The notes below the pieces were generated by a model. It was not told the DNA's origin, did no database searches, and saw only the letters and a program-made list of their open reading frames with translations. From contig JANQMJ010000021.1 in assembly GCA_028280115.1 (NCBI GenBank), positions 21,893 to 85,892 of the forward strand: a DNA stretch of 64,000 bases. The letters are read 5' to 3'. The position numbers and the translations under genes were made by a program. Positions 43,998 through 52,042 of the stretch are shown here, in pieces; position 1 is the stretch's first letter, and each line of letters begins with the position of its first letter. The stretch is from Parvularculaceae bacterium. GTDB taxonomy: Bacteria; Pseudomonadota; Alphaproteobacteria; Caulobacterales; Parvularculaceae.

Positions 43998-44963
43998 TCA
44001 GTCCGGCCGGCGATAGGTCAATTCTAAAAACACATCCTCAAGGTCGGCTTCCTCGGTCGAAAGATCCTTGACGCCGACGCCTGCGGCGGCGAGCCGCTCA
44101 AGGATGTCGGCGACCTGCGTCCGGCTTGGCTGATAGGCGATGGCGAGCCGGCCGTCGGGTTTGAGTTCCGCCGTCAAGGGCGAAAGATCCGGCGCGGCGC
44201 CCATATCGGCGAGCGGCGTGACCATCAACGTCTTGCGGTCGAGCGAGGCGACGAGTTTTTCCGTCGGCTCGCAGGCGACCACATCGCCCTCATGGATGAT
44301 GGCGATCTCGTTGCACAGTTCCTCGGCCTCCTCAAGATAGTGCGTGGTCAGAACAATCGTCACGCCCGATTCGTGCAGTTCAAGCACATAGTCCCAAAGC
44401 TGGCGGCGCAATTCGATGTCGACGCCGGCGGTCGGTTCGTCGAGGATCAGGACCGGCGGCGCATGAACCATGGCCTTGGCCACCAGCAGGCGCCGTTTCA
44501 TGCCGCCGGAAAGCTGGCGCACATAAGCGTCAGCCTTGTCGGCCAGCCCCAGGGCGGTGAGAATCTCCATGGTGCGGCGCTTGGTCTTGGGCACGCCGTA
44601 AAGGCCCGCCTGGATCTCCAGCGCTTCTTTGGGCGTAAAGAACACGTCCATGTTGATTTCCTGGGGCACCACGCCGATCGCCGCGCGCGCCTGACGCGGA
44701 AAGCGGTCGATATCAAAGCCCCAGACCGAAACCGCGCCTTCGGTCTTGCGCACCAGGCCGGCGAGAATATTGATGAAGGTCGACTTGCCCGCGCCGTTGG
44801 GACCCAAAAGACCGAAGATCGCGCCCCGGGGCACGAGAAGATCAACGCCTTTGAGCGCTTCCTTCGGCGCCGCCTTGGCGTTTCCCGCATAGACCTTTTT
44901 AAGGCCTCGCGCGGCGATGGCGTAGTCGTCGGAAGGGGCGGCGGCGTCCATGGGACGCGTCAT
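43998..44963 (-). CDS. ABC transporter ATP-binding protein (ABC-2/DrrA type)
   Basis: 321 residues. Walker A GLLGPNGAGKSTFINILAGL near residue 50, Q-loop GVVPQEINMDVFFT, ABC signature RQLSGGMKRRLLVAKAMVHA, Walker B VLILDEPTAGVDIEL, and H-loop TTHYLEEAEELC. A ~75-residue C-terminal regulatory part follows. The class serves ABC-2 exporters of drugs, polysaccharides or Na+. No permease gene is adjacent; the NatAB pair at 46-48.6 kb is separate. Confidence 0.93.
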   Translation of the reverse strand: MTRPMDAAAPSDDYAIAARGLKKVYAGNAKAAPKEALKGVDLLVPRGAIFGLLGPNGAGKSTFINILAGLVRKTEGAVSVWGFDIDRFPRQARAAIGVVPQEINMDVFFTPKEALEIQAGLYGVPKTKRRTMEILTALGLADKADAYVRQLSGGMKRRLLVAKAMVHAPPVLILDEPTAGVDIELRRQLWDYVLELHESGVTIVLTTHYLEEAEELCNEIAIIHEGDVVACEPTEKLVASLDRKTLMVTPLADMGAAPDLSPLTAELKPDGRLAIAYQPSRTQVADILERLAAAGVGVKDLSTEEADLEDVFLELTYRRPD

Positions 44964-45074
44964 ATCGGGGCCGCGCCGCGCCGCGTCAACCGCCGCATCA
45001 TCCGTTGGGGGCGCTTGACGAAATCAGCGCGTCCCGGCAAAGCACGTCGCTTAAACCATTAGGCACGCCGCGCC

Positions 45075-45263
45075 ATGAGCGAACAAAGCCCGTCACCCAC
45101 GCCCGATCCGGAAGTGATTTACGTCAATACGCGCCGCGTTTCCTGCGACGGCGGCGGCGGCGCGCTGGGCCATCCGATCGTCTGGTATTCCCTTGAAGAC
45201 GGCGAGGCCGAATGCGGCTATTGCGACCGCAAATTCATCTACCGGCCTGACAAGTCAGCCTGA
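45075..45263 (+). CDS. Small zinc-finger protein, NDUFS6/CHCC type
   Basis: 62 residues. RRVSCDGGGGALGHPIVWYS and EAECGYCDRKFIYRP carry the C-x(n)-H-x(n)-C-x2-C zinc ligand set of the zf-CHCC (NDUFS6-like) family. In mitochondria NDUFS6 stabilises complex I; the bacterial proteins are small accessory zinc binders often near lipid or respiratory genes. The spacing C-G-G-G-G-A-L-G-H matches the family. Divergent from the ABC ATPase gene. Confidence 0.9.
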   Translation: MSEQSPSPTPDPEVIYVNTRRVSCDGGGGALGHPIVWYSLEDGEAECGYCDRKFIYRPDKSA

Positions 45264-45319
45264 ACCGGCGCCGCTGCACGGCCTCGCCCCCATAAATGCC
45301 GAATTAACTCAATGCCGGA

Positions 45320-46009
45320 TTAATTCGCCGGCAAATCGTAATTGTTCATGATCTTTGAAGGTTCGCTTTCTTCGGCGCCTTCATAGGCGGCGGTCCAGAG
45401 CGCCGCCGCATTGTCCGCATCGACCAGCGTCGTCAGCTCCGCCGCCTCGCCTTCTTCCACTTCAAGGGAGGACATGAGCGTCGGGCCATAGGCCGTGATG
45501 GTGAAATGTTCCATGAACGATCTTACGACGCCGCCCCACAGGCGGAAGGTGCTGTTGATGTTTTCGCTTGTAACGCCGCCTCTGACCACGTTGGGGAAAA
45601 ACACCGTCATCCGCCTGAGGTCGGTGGTGTTGTGGGAGATCTTTCCGAAGATCCATTCGCCGTTAAAACTGTTGACCTGCTCGTAGGGAACGTTGTTCGC
45701 CCGCGTGTAATTCATGACGTACTGATAGCGCTCGCAGCCCGTATTGTCGCTTTCGCAGCGATAAAAGAACACAGCGAATTTGAGGCCGTTTTGAAATTGC
45801 GCGGCGACGAATGGTTTGCCCCGACTGTCCGGAACAACCGACGCCGAAACGCCGTTATTGCGGATCACATTGGCGATTTGTTGAGCCGAGACCCCCGTAT
45901 GGACTTGATACTGGGCCCATGCGGACGCACCGAAAAGAACCGCCCATGAGGCCGCCAGCGCAGCAATCACCGCGCGCACGACACGCGCGCTTATTGTACG
46001 AAAAGCCAT
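45320..46009 (-). CDS. Exported YbjN-domain protein
   Basis: 229 residues. Signal peptide up to about residue 35 (AVIAALAASWAVLFGASAWA). The mature part QYQVHTGVSAQQIANVIRNN, KFAVFFYRCESDNTGCERYQ, EQVNSFNGEWIFGKISHNTT and RRMTVFFPNVVRGGVTSENI resembles the YbjN fold, a tandem chaperone-like (type III secretion chaperone-like) domain used by YbjN regulators. Two Cys (CESDNTGC) may form a disulfide. ATG 46009 starts the signal peptide; the longer extension is unlikely. Function unknown; one YbjN member modulates stress and motility in E. coli. Confidence 0.78.
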   Translation of the reverse strand: MAFRTISARVVRAVIAALAASWAVLFGASAWAQYQVHTGVSAQQIANVIRNNGVSASVVPDSRGKPFVAAQFQNGLKFAVFFYRCESDNTGCERYQYVMNYTRANNVPYEQVNSFNGEWIFGKISHNTTDLRRMTVFFPNVVRGGVTSENINSTFRLWGGVVRSFMEHFTITAYGPTLMSSLEVEEGEAAELTTLVDADNAAALWTAAYEGAEESEPSKIMNNYDLPAN

Positions 46010-46117
46010 TGATATTCCCCTAGTTTTCCCACGAGCGCGGTGCAATAGCGCACGGCTCCGGCAAAGACGATAGCACAGCGGCGGGACTGGTCAATTTGCG
46101 GCGGTTTTCCGGCGATT

Positions 46118-47644
46118 TCAGTGCGTTTCGCTGCGCGCTAGGCGCCACACATCGCGCATTTTCGGCGGCGAGGCCTGCAGGATCGCCTGGCGGAAAATCC
46201 GCCCCATAATCCGCATCATCATGATGGCGAAGGCGAGCATCAACGCCGTCGCGCCGATAATCTCCCATAGGGGAGGATCGGCGGCAGCGCGCATCATCAC
46301 CGCATAGGGCGTATAGATGGGAATCCATGTCAGGACGCTCGCAGCGATCCCGTTGGGATTTTGAAACACCATAATCATCAGCGGCAACGGCGCGAAAACA
46401 ATCAACATGACCGGGCCCATATAGGACTGGGCGTCCTGCAGCGAATTCGACACCGCGCCGATGGCCAGAAACAGCATTGAGAAAATCAGATAGGCGCACA
46501 GAAAATAAAACAGATAAATGGCCAGGAGATTGGTCGACAACAATGTCTGCAACGCCACGGCCACAAAGTCCGCATCGTTCGTCGACGCCGCGCTCAGCGC
46601 GATCCCGCCGACCAGAAAAATCGCCGGCATGGTCAGACCAACGGCGGCGATGCCCGCCAGCTTGCCCATCATCAGCTGGTTGGCGGTGACCGAGGATAAA
46701 AGGATCTCGACGATTTTGTTCGAGCGCTCCTCGATCGTGTTGGTGAGCAACAGATTGCCGGCGCCGAAAATGATTACCAGCAGCATATAGGTCAAACCCG
46801 CCGGCAGCGCGGTCTCGATGCGATCCTTGATATTAAGCTCGGCTTCCTCCGGCGCCCGGTCCGGACGGAAGGCGGCAAGCGGCGCGTCGATCGCCGAAAC
46901 GTCGTCGAGAGTATCCTCGGCAAGACCGTATTCGGCGATGGCGGCGCGGCGCAGCGCCGCATCGAGCGCATAAGCGACAGTGGTTTCAAGCGCCTGATCG
47001 GTGAGATTGCGGCTCCAATATTGCGCCGGCGCAGCGTCTTCGCCGGGGCCGAAATCCGCCGGGATCAGGATCGCGGCGAAAAGCGGTTGCGCGCCTTCGC
47101 CGGGAACCGCCGCGAGCCGGTCCTGCGTCAGATAAGGCCTAAGGCGCGCTTCAGCCTCTGCAACGGATGTCGCCAGGGCCGCATCGCCGGGCAAGGCCAG
47201 CCGCTGGAACGACCGCTTCGGCGGCGCAAAGGCCGGCATGTCGGCTTTGAGATAAGACCGCACCGCCTTGGCCGCGGCGTCAAAACCGCCCGCCGCCGCG
47301 AATGCGCGGCTGCGCCGTTCGGTAACGTCGTCCGGCGCGAAAGGCGCGGGAACGGCGCCGGCCGCCAGGGCTTCAGGATCGGCGGCGAAAGACAGCCACG
47401 CGTCCCAGGCCGAAATCGCGGTCTTCATGTAGCGGCGTTCGATTTCCCGGTCTATATCATCCGTATAGGAACCGATTTCGTCGTAAACCACGAAATAGCG
47501 GATCGGCTTGTTGCGCTCAAGAAATTCCAGCGCGAATCCGATGGCGAGCAGGCCGAGGGGAAACATGACGAGAAACAGCAAAAACCCCCGCGAGAAGACA
47601 TATTGGCGGTATTCACGCCAGGCGATGAGGAAGATCTGCTTCAT
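46118..47644 (-). CDS. ABC-2 type transporter permease (NatB-like)
   Basis: 508 residues. One N-terminal helix (FLLFLVMFPLGLLAIGFALE), a large periplasmic domain (about residues 40-260), then five to six helices including LTYMLLVIIFGAGNLLLTNT, with IEERSNKIVEILLSSVTANQ, the well-conserved loop of NatB/ABC-2 permeases. Its start overlaps the stop of the ATPase gene by four bases. NatAB exports sodium in Bacillus; in proteobacteria the substrate is often unknown. Confidence 0.92.
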   Translation of the reverse strand: MKQIFLIAWREYRQYVFSRGFLLFLVMFPLGLLAIGFALEFLERNKPIRYFVVYDEIGSYTDDIDREIERRYMKTAISAWDAWLSFAADPEALAAGAVPAPFAPDDVTERRSRAFAAAGGFDAAAKAVRSYLKADMPAFAPPKRSFQRLALPGDAALATSVAEAEARLRPYLTQDRLAAVPGEGAQPLFAAILIPADFGPGEDAAPAQYWSRNLTDQALETTVAYALDAALRRAAIAEYGLAEDTLDDVSAIDAPLAAFRPDRAPEEAELNIKDRIETALPAGLTYMLLVIIFGAGNLLLTNTIEERSNKIVEILLSSVTANQLMMGKLAGIAAVGLTMPAIFLVGGIALSAASTNDADFVAVALQTLLSTNLLAIYLFYFLCAYLIFSMLFLAIGAVSNSLQDAQSYMGPVMLIVFAPLPLMIMVFQNPNGIAASVLTWIPIYTPYAVMMRAAADPPLWEIIGATALMLAFAIMMMRIMGRIFRQAILQASPPKMRDVWRLARSETH

Positions 47645-48630
47645 TCGGCCGCCTCCCGACGCGAGCGCGCCGGCTTGGCCTGTTGTACGGGCTGTTGTGC
47701 GTCTTGGGCGCCGTCGCCGGCCAGCGACACGAAAATATCGTGCAACGTCGCCCCGGCCTGTTCGAAACGCGACATGACGATCCCGGCCGCGACCGCGCGC
47801 TGAAGAAAATCCTGCGGCGCGGCGTCGTCTTCCAGCACGATCTGATAGGTGGTTTCCGCGCCGTCCCGGGCGGTTTCCTCGACATCGATCGACGCCACGC
47901 CGCCAAGGGCGAAAAGAACCTCAGCCGGCGCGGCGGTGCGGATATGCAGGCGCTGGGCGAAGGCGGCGCGCGCCTCGGCAAGGGCGCCTTCAAAGCGCTT
48001 GCGCCCCTGGGCCAGAATCAAAAAGCGATCGCACAGACGTTCCGCATGCTGCATGACATGGGTCGAGAAAATGATCGTGCGGCCCTGTCGGCGCTGCTCG
48101 CGGATGAGTTCTTCAAGGGTTTGCTGATTGATCGGATCGAGACCGGAAAACGGTTCGTCGAGGATGAGAAGCTCCGGCTCATGGGCGATGGTCGCAAGCA
48201 GCTGGACTTTCTGCGCCATACCTTTTGACAGCGCCTCGTTTTTCGAACGCGCAAATTCTTCAAGTCCGAACTGCGCGAGCAGATCGCGCGCCTTGGCGTT
48301 GGCCGCCTTGCGATCAAGGCCGCGCAATTGGGCGAAATATGCAATCGAGTCCGCCGCTTTCATCTTGCGGTAAAGCCCGCGTTCTTCGGGCAGATAACCG
48401 ATGCGCCGGCGCACCGGGATCGCGGACGGCGAACCGAGAATGGAGATCTTGCCTTCGCTCGGCCGAATGATGTCGAGCATCATGCGCAGGGTCGTTGTCT
48501 TGCCCGCGCCGTTGGGCCCGAGAAAACCGTAGATCTCGCCTTTGGCGACCGCGAAGGAAAGATCGTCGACCGCGGTGAACGGCCCATAGCGTTTCGTGAC
48601 GTGAGAAAGGGAAACGGAATAGTCCGTCAT
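47641..48630 (-). CDS. ABC transporter ATP-binding protein (NatA-like)
   Basis: 329 residues. Walker A FLGPNGAGKTTTLRMMLDII, the Q-loop region RRIGYLPEERGLYRKMKAAD (typical of NatA), signature ALSKGMAQKVQLLATIAHEP, Walker B LLILDEPFSGLDPINQ, and H-loop FSTHVMQHAERLC. The C-terminal DUF4162-like region (about residues 215-300) completes it. It is coupled to the permease by an ATGA overlap, forming one exporter. Confidence 0.94.
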   Translation of the reverse strand: MTDYSVSLSHVTKRYGPFTAVDDLSFAVAKGEIYGFLGPNGAGKTTTLRMMLDIIRPSEGKISILGSPSAIPVRRRIGYLPEERGLYRKMKAADSIAYFAQLRGLDRKAANAKARDLLAQFGLEEFARSKNEALSKGMAQKVQLLATIAHEPELLILDEPFSGLDPINQQTLEELIREQRRQGRTIIFSTHVMQHAERLCDRFLILAQGRKRFEGALAEARAAFAQRLHIRTAAPAEVLFALGGVASIDVEETARDGAETTYQIVLEDDAAPQDFLQRAVAAGIVMSRFEQAGATLHDIFVSLAGDGAQDAQQPVQQAKPARSRREAAE

Positions 48631-48699
48631 CGCTGGCCCTAAAACTGTTGCGCCTTTATCGCCTTCGCGCTGTTAACGAAGCGATAACCGGCGGCGATG

Positions 48700-49140
48700 T
48701 CACCACGCGCCGGTGTTTTCCATGCTAGCCCAGGGCTCAGCCGGGGCCAGCGCCGCGCCGCGCTGCAAGAGTTCGATGGAAATGCCGTCGGGCGATCGGA
48801 TGAACGCCATATGCCCGTCCCGGGGCGGGCGGTTGATGACGACGCCGGCGTCCATCAGTTTCCGACAAAGCGCGTAGATGTCGTCGACCCGATAGGCGAG
48901 ATGGCCGAAATTGCGCCCGCCCTGATACTCTTCCGGGTCCCAATTATAGGTCAGTTCGACCAGCGGGGCTTGTTTCTCTTTGGCTCTTTCAACGTCCTTG
49001 GGCGCGGCGAGGAAGACCAGCGTAAAGCGGCCTTTTTCGTTTTCCATGCGATCGACTTCGACAAGGCCCAGCTTGCTGCAGTAAAAATCAAGCGACGCGT
49101 CGAGATCGCGCACGCGCACCATGGTGTGCAGATATTGCAT
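48700..49140 (-). CDS. gloA: Lactoylglutathione lyase (glyoxalase I)
   Basis: 146 residues from [20 protein letters not shown]. The four metal ligands of GloA are in place: His5, Glu in PLVELTYNW, His in [19 protein letters not shown], and Glu in [10 protein letters not shown]. It isomerises the hemithioacetal of methylglyoxal and glutathione to S-lactoylglutathione. The C-terminal [13 protein letters not shown] resembles other proteobacterial GloA tails (xxMxNTGxW). The start was set at the ATG one base beyond the stop of the upstream membrane protein. Confidence 0.94.
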   Translation of the reverse strand: MQYLHTMVRVRDLDASLDFYCSKLGLVEVDRMENEKGRFTLVFLAAPKDVERAKEKQAPLVELTYNWDPEEYQGGRNFGHLAYRVDDIYALCRKLMDAGVVINRPPRDGHMAFIRSPDGISIELLQRGAALAPAEPWASMENTGAW

Positions 49141-49141
49141 T

Positions 49142-49699
49142 TCAGTCCTCCTTGGACGGTTCCCGGGCGCGGATGATTTCCTCGCGCAAATAGCCGGGCC
49201 TGCGGCTGTGATAGCGCCGCATGAAAAAGGCGACGATCGCAAGCCAGATCATCAGGATTCCGAAGAAATAGTAAAAGCCGGAAAAGGCTTCTGCGATATA
49301 AAGCTGGCATTGGGCGCTGCATTGCCATGACTGCGTCTGCGCCGTTTCGCCAAGCGGCACGGACTGGACGATTTCAATCGGCGCCGGCCATAGGCCGAAT
49401 TTTTCTCCCGCCCAGACCGATCCCGCAAGCAATATGAATGAGACCGGCAGAGAAACGACAAACGCCGCAACCGTCGCCAGCGCGTAAGCAGGAAAGCGCG
49501 GCAGGTGCACGCGGGCGTAGACTTTGCGAAAACTTTCTTCGGTCAGGCCTTCGACGAACTCCGGCTCGTATTCGCGAAACCGCCGCCATTCGATGTCGGC
49601 GCCCTCGACGATTTCCGCATCCACGCGCCGGCGCCAACGCCAGTAAAGCGCCCAGGCGGCCGCGACAAGGCCGACGAGAATCGCGAAAAACCAGACCAT
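49142..49699 (-). CDS. Membrane protein of unknown function, 185 residues
   Basis: Three hydrophobic helices: residues 1-20 ([20 protein letters not shown]), about 75-100 ([20 protein letters not shown]) and about 140-160 ([20 protein letters not shown]). The loop [20 protein letters not shown] and a CSAQC pair are notable. No family recognised. It directly precedes gloA with one base between, so the two are co-transcribed; a link with glyoxal metabolism is not implied. Confidence 0.8.
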   Translation of the reverse strand: MVWFFAILVGLVAAAWALYWRWRRRVDAEIVEGADIEWRRFREYEPEFVEGLTEESFRKVYARVHLPRFPAYALATVAAFVVSLPVSFILLAGSVWAGEKFGLWPAPIEIVQSVPLGETAQTQSWQCSAQCQLYIAEAFSGFYYFFGILMIWLAIVAFFMRRYHSRRPGYLREEIIRAREPSKED

Positions 49700-49729
49700 G
49701 CTATCGGACCCGAACCGGCTTTCCCTAAC

Positions 49730-50278
49730 CTAATCTCGCGCCCGGCCCAAGGCCCCGGCAAGCGCCGCCGCGAACCGGCCGCGCTCTTCAGGCGACAAAA
49801 ACGCGCCGAGGATCAAAACGCCGCCCTTGCTTACAACCTGCACCTGACTTTCATGGCGCACCGGCCGGTCGATATGAACCCGCGTCCAGTAAGGCTGCAG
49901 CCGCCAGCGGGTTTCGTGACCCGACGGCAGGACCCGCGCGACCCACATATCGTCTTGGGTGACGCGCACGCGCTCGCGCAGCCGCCCCTGGCGATAGCTC
50001 AGCGTAAAAGCGAGCCAGACCAGAAATACGTCAAGGCCGCAAAAACCGATCACCGGCCAGGCGCCGATCAGAAAAAAATAGGTCCCGAACAGGAGATTGG
50101 CGCCGATGACCACGCCCATCACGGCGATAAAGCCCGCATTGGGCAGGGAACGGTTGGGATAAAGAACCGCATCGAACAGGCTCGGCCCCGCCGCAACGAC
50201 GTCGTCGAGGCGCGACTGCGCCGAGGCCCGGCCTTTTGCGACCGGTGCCATGGTTTCGACGGGCTCAATGCGGTTCAT
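49730..50278 (-). CDS. DUF2244 domain membrane protein
   Basis: 182 residues. DAVLYPNRSLPNAGFIAVMG, two membrane helices (AVMGVVIGANLLFGTYFFLI and AWPVIGFCGLDVFLVWLAFT) and the C-terminal beta domain VRVTQDDMWVARVLPSGHET and ESQVQVVSKGGVLILGAFLS fit DUF2244. This family commonly lies next to nth in alphaproteobacteria, which is exactly the case here in divergent orientation. Function unknown. Confidence 0.9.
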   Translation of the reverse strand: MNRIEPVETMAPVAKGRASAQSRLDDVVAAGPSLFDAVLYPNRSLPNAGFIAVMGVVIGANLLFGTYFFLIGAWPVIGFCGLDVFLVWLAFTLSYRQGRLRERVRVTQDDMWVARVLPSGHETRWRLQPYWTRVHIDRPVRHESQVQVVSKGGVLILGAFLSPEERGRFAAALAGALGRARD

Positions 50279-50384
50279 GATCGAATGATAGGCGCATGGC
50301 GCCGGTTCGGCAATTTGACGCCGGTCAACTTGCCGTGGGGCGCGCCTGCGCTATGGTCGCGCCCAAAATGGGATCGCTTGCGAC

Positions 50385-51176
50385 ATGGCCAAAAAACTGA
50401 CGCGCGAAACCGCGCGGGCGATCTATCAGCGCCTCGCCGAGGCCAATCCCGCGCCGGACACCGAGCTACATTATAAAAGCGTCTATACGCTGCTGGTGGC
50501 GGTGGTCCTTTCCGCCCAGGCGACCGACGAAGGCGTCAACAAGGCGACCAAGACGCTGTTTCCCGTCGCCAATACGCCGCAAAAGATGGTCGCGCTCGGC
50601 GAGACAAAACTTGGCGGCTACATCAAGACCATCGGTCTGTGGCGCAACAAAGCGAAGAACGTCATCGCCCTGTCGGAAAAGCTCATCGCCGAGCATGGCG
50701 GAAAGGTCCCGAACGACCGCGCGGCGCTGGAAGCGCTGCCCGGCGTCGGACGCAAGACCGCCAATGTGGTCATGAATGTCGCCTTCGGCGCGCCGACCAT
50801 CGCCGTCGACACGCATATTTTTCGCATTGGCAACCGCACCGGCCTGGCGCCGGGCAAAACCCCGCTGGACGTCGAGCGCGGGCTTGAAAAAATAACCCCG
50901 CCGGCATTTTTACACGGCGCCCATCACTGGCTGATCCTGCATGGCCGCTATATCTGCAAAGCGCGAAAGCCCGAATGCTGGCGCTGCGTCATTGCGGATT
51001 TATGCGCCTTCAAGGATAAAACGCCCGCGCCGAACGCCGATGGGCTCGCCCAACCATCGGTCAAGAAGACATCAGCCAAGAAAAAGACCGCGCGCAAGCT
51101 CAGTGCCGCGCCCAAGCTGCGCGCCGCCAGCAAACCAAAAAGCAAAAGTAAAAGCAAAAAGAAAGTAAGCGTATGA
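50385..51176 (+). CDS. nth: Endonuclease III with lysine-rich C-terminal tail
   Basis: 263 residues. The helix-hairpin-helix LPGVGRKTANVVMNVAFGAP contains the catalytic Lys, followed by catalytic Asp in VDTHIFRIGNRT; the [4Fe-4S] loop C-x6-C-x2-C-x5-C is ICKARKPECWRCVIADLC. It removes oxidised pyrimidines and nicks AP sites. The last ~45 residues are Lys/Ala/Ser-rich (KKTSAKKKTARKLSAAPK and KSKSKSKKK), absent in E. coli Nth (211 residues). The stop overlaps pyrF ATG. Confidence 0.96.
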   Translation: MAKKLTRETARAIYQRLAEANPAPDTELHYKSVYTLLVAVVLSAQATDEGVNKATKTLFPVANTPQKMVALGETKLGGYIKTIGLWRNKAKNVIALSEKLIAEHGGKVPNDRAALEALPGVGRKTANVVMNVAFGAPTIAVDTHIFRIGNRTGLAPGKTPLDVERGLEKITPPAFLHGAHHWLILHGRYICKARKPECWRCVIADLCAFKDKTPAPNADGLAQPSVKKTSAKKKTARKLSAAPKLRAASKPKSKSKSKKKVSV

Positions 51177-51877
51177 CTGCGAATGACCGCCTCATCATCG
51201 CCCTCGACCTGCCGGATATCGAGACCGCAGAGCGCATGGTCGACGCGATCGGCGAGGCCGGAACATTTTACAAAATCGGCTACCAGCTGATCCCGCTCGG
51301 CGGGTTCGATCTCGCCCGGCGCCTGTCGGCGGCGGGCAAGAAGGTCTTTCTCGATTTAAAGTTTCACGATATCGGCGCTACGGTCGAACGCGGCGTTAAA
51401 AGCGTGCGGCGGCTCGGGGCGGACTTTCTCACCGTCCATGCCGAGCCCGACGTTCTGAAAGGCGCGGTCGCCGGACGCGGCGACAATGGGCGGCTGAAAA
51501 TCCTCGCCGTCACCGTGCTCACAAGTCTCGATCAGGAAAGTCTAAAACGCATGGGACTGGACATGCCGCTTGAAGACCTGGTGCTCAAGCGGGCTGAATT
51601 CGCCATGGAGGAAGGCGCGGACGGCGTCATCGCCTCGGCGCGCGAAGCCGCCGCCATCCGCGCGCGCTTCGGCGACGGCCTTTTGATCGTTACGCCCGGC
51701 GTGCGCCCCGCCGGCGCCGGCGCCGACGATCAAAGGCGCATTCTTACCCCCGCCGCGGCGATCGAGACCGGCGCGGACCATCTCGTCGTCGGCCGGCCGA
51801 TCATTGCCGCGGACGATCCCAAAACCGCCGCAGAAGCGATCCTGGTCGAGATCGCAGCCGCAAAAACCGACCGCTAA
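51173..51877 (+). CDS. pyrF: Orotidine 5'-phosphate decarboxylase
   Basis: 234 residues. LIIALDLPDIETAERMVDAI, the catalytic K-x-D-type FLDLKFHDIGATVERGVKSV, and the phosphate-binding DHLVVGRPIIAADDPKTAAE identify PyrF, the last step of UMP synthesis. The start ATG overlaps the nth stop (ATGA). In alphaproteobacteria pyrF is more often near dnaJ or with DUF1330; the coupling to nth here is less usual. Confidence 0.97.
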   Translation: MTANDRLIIALDLPDIETAERMVDAIGEAGTFYKIGYQLIPLGGFDLARRLSAAGKKVFLDLKFHDIGATVERGVKSVRRLGADFLTVHAEPDVLKGAVAGRGDNGRLKILAVTVLTSLDQESLKRMGLDMPLEDLVLKRAEFAMEEGADGVIASAREAAAIRARFGDGLLIVTPGVRPAGAGADDQRRILTPAAAIETGADHLVVGRPIIAADDPKTAAEAILVEIAAAKTDR

Positions 51878-52042
51878 CAACCCCTGCATCGCCTGCGCGG
51901 GCGGGCGGGCGAGGCTTTCGCTGCGGTGCGATGAACCCCGTCCGAAATCGTTTAAAGCGGGCTTTGCGCCGGCGCGCGGTTCGGTTACGCTGTTTTTAAC
52001 CGCGTCCTGATAAAGGGTAGGCAACAGGGAGAAGGCGGTTCC

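Noticed and set aside
42948..44027. Plus-strand open frame opposite the VWA gene
   Set aside because: Antisense of the VWA signal peptide and MIDAS region; no start signal or domain.
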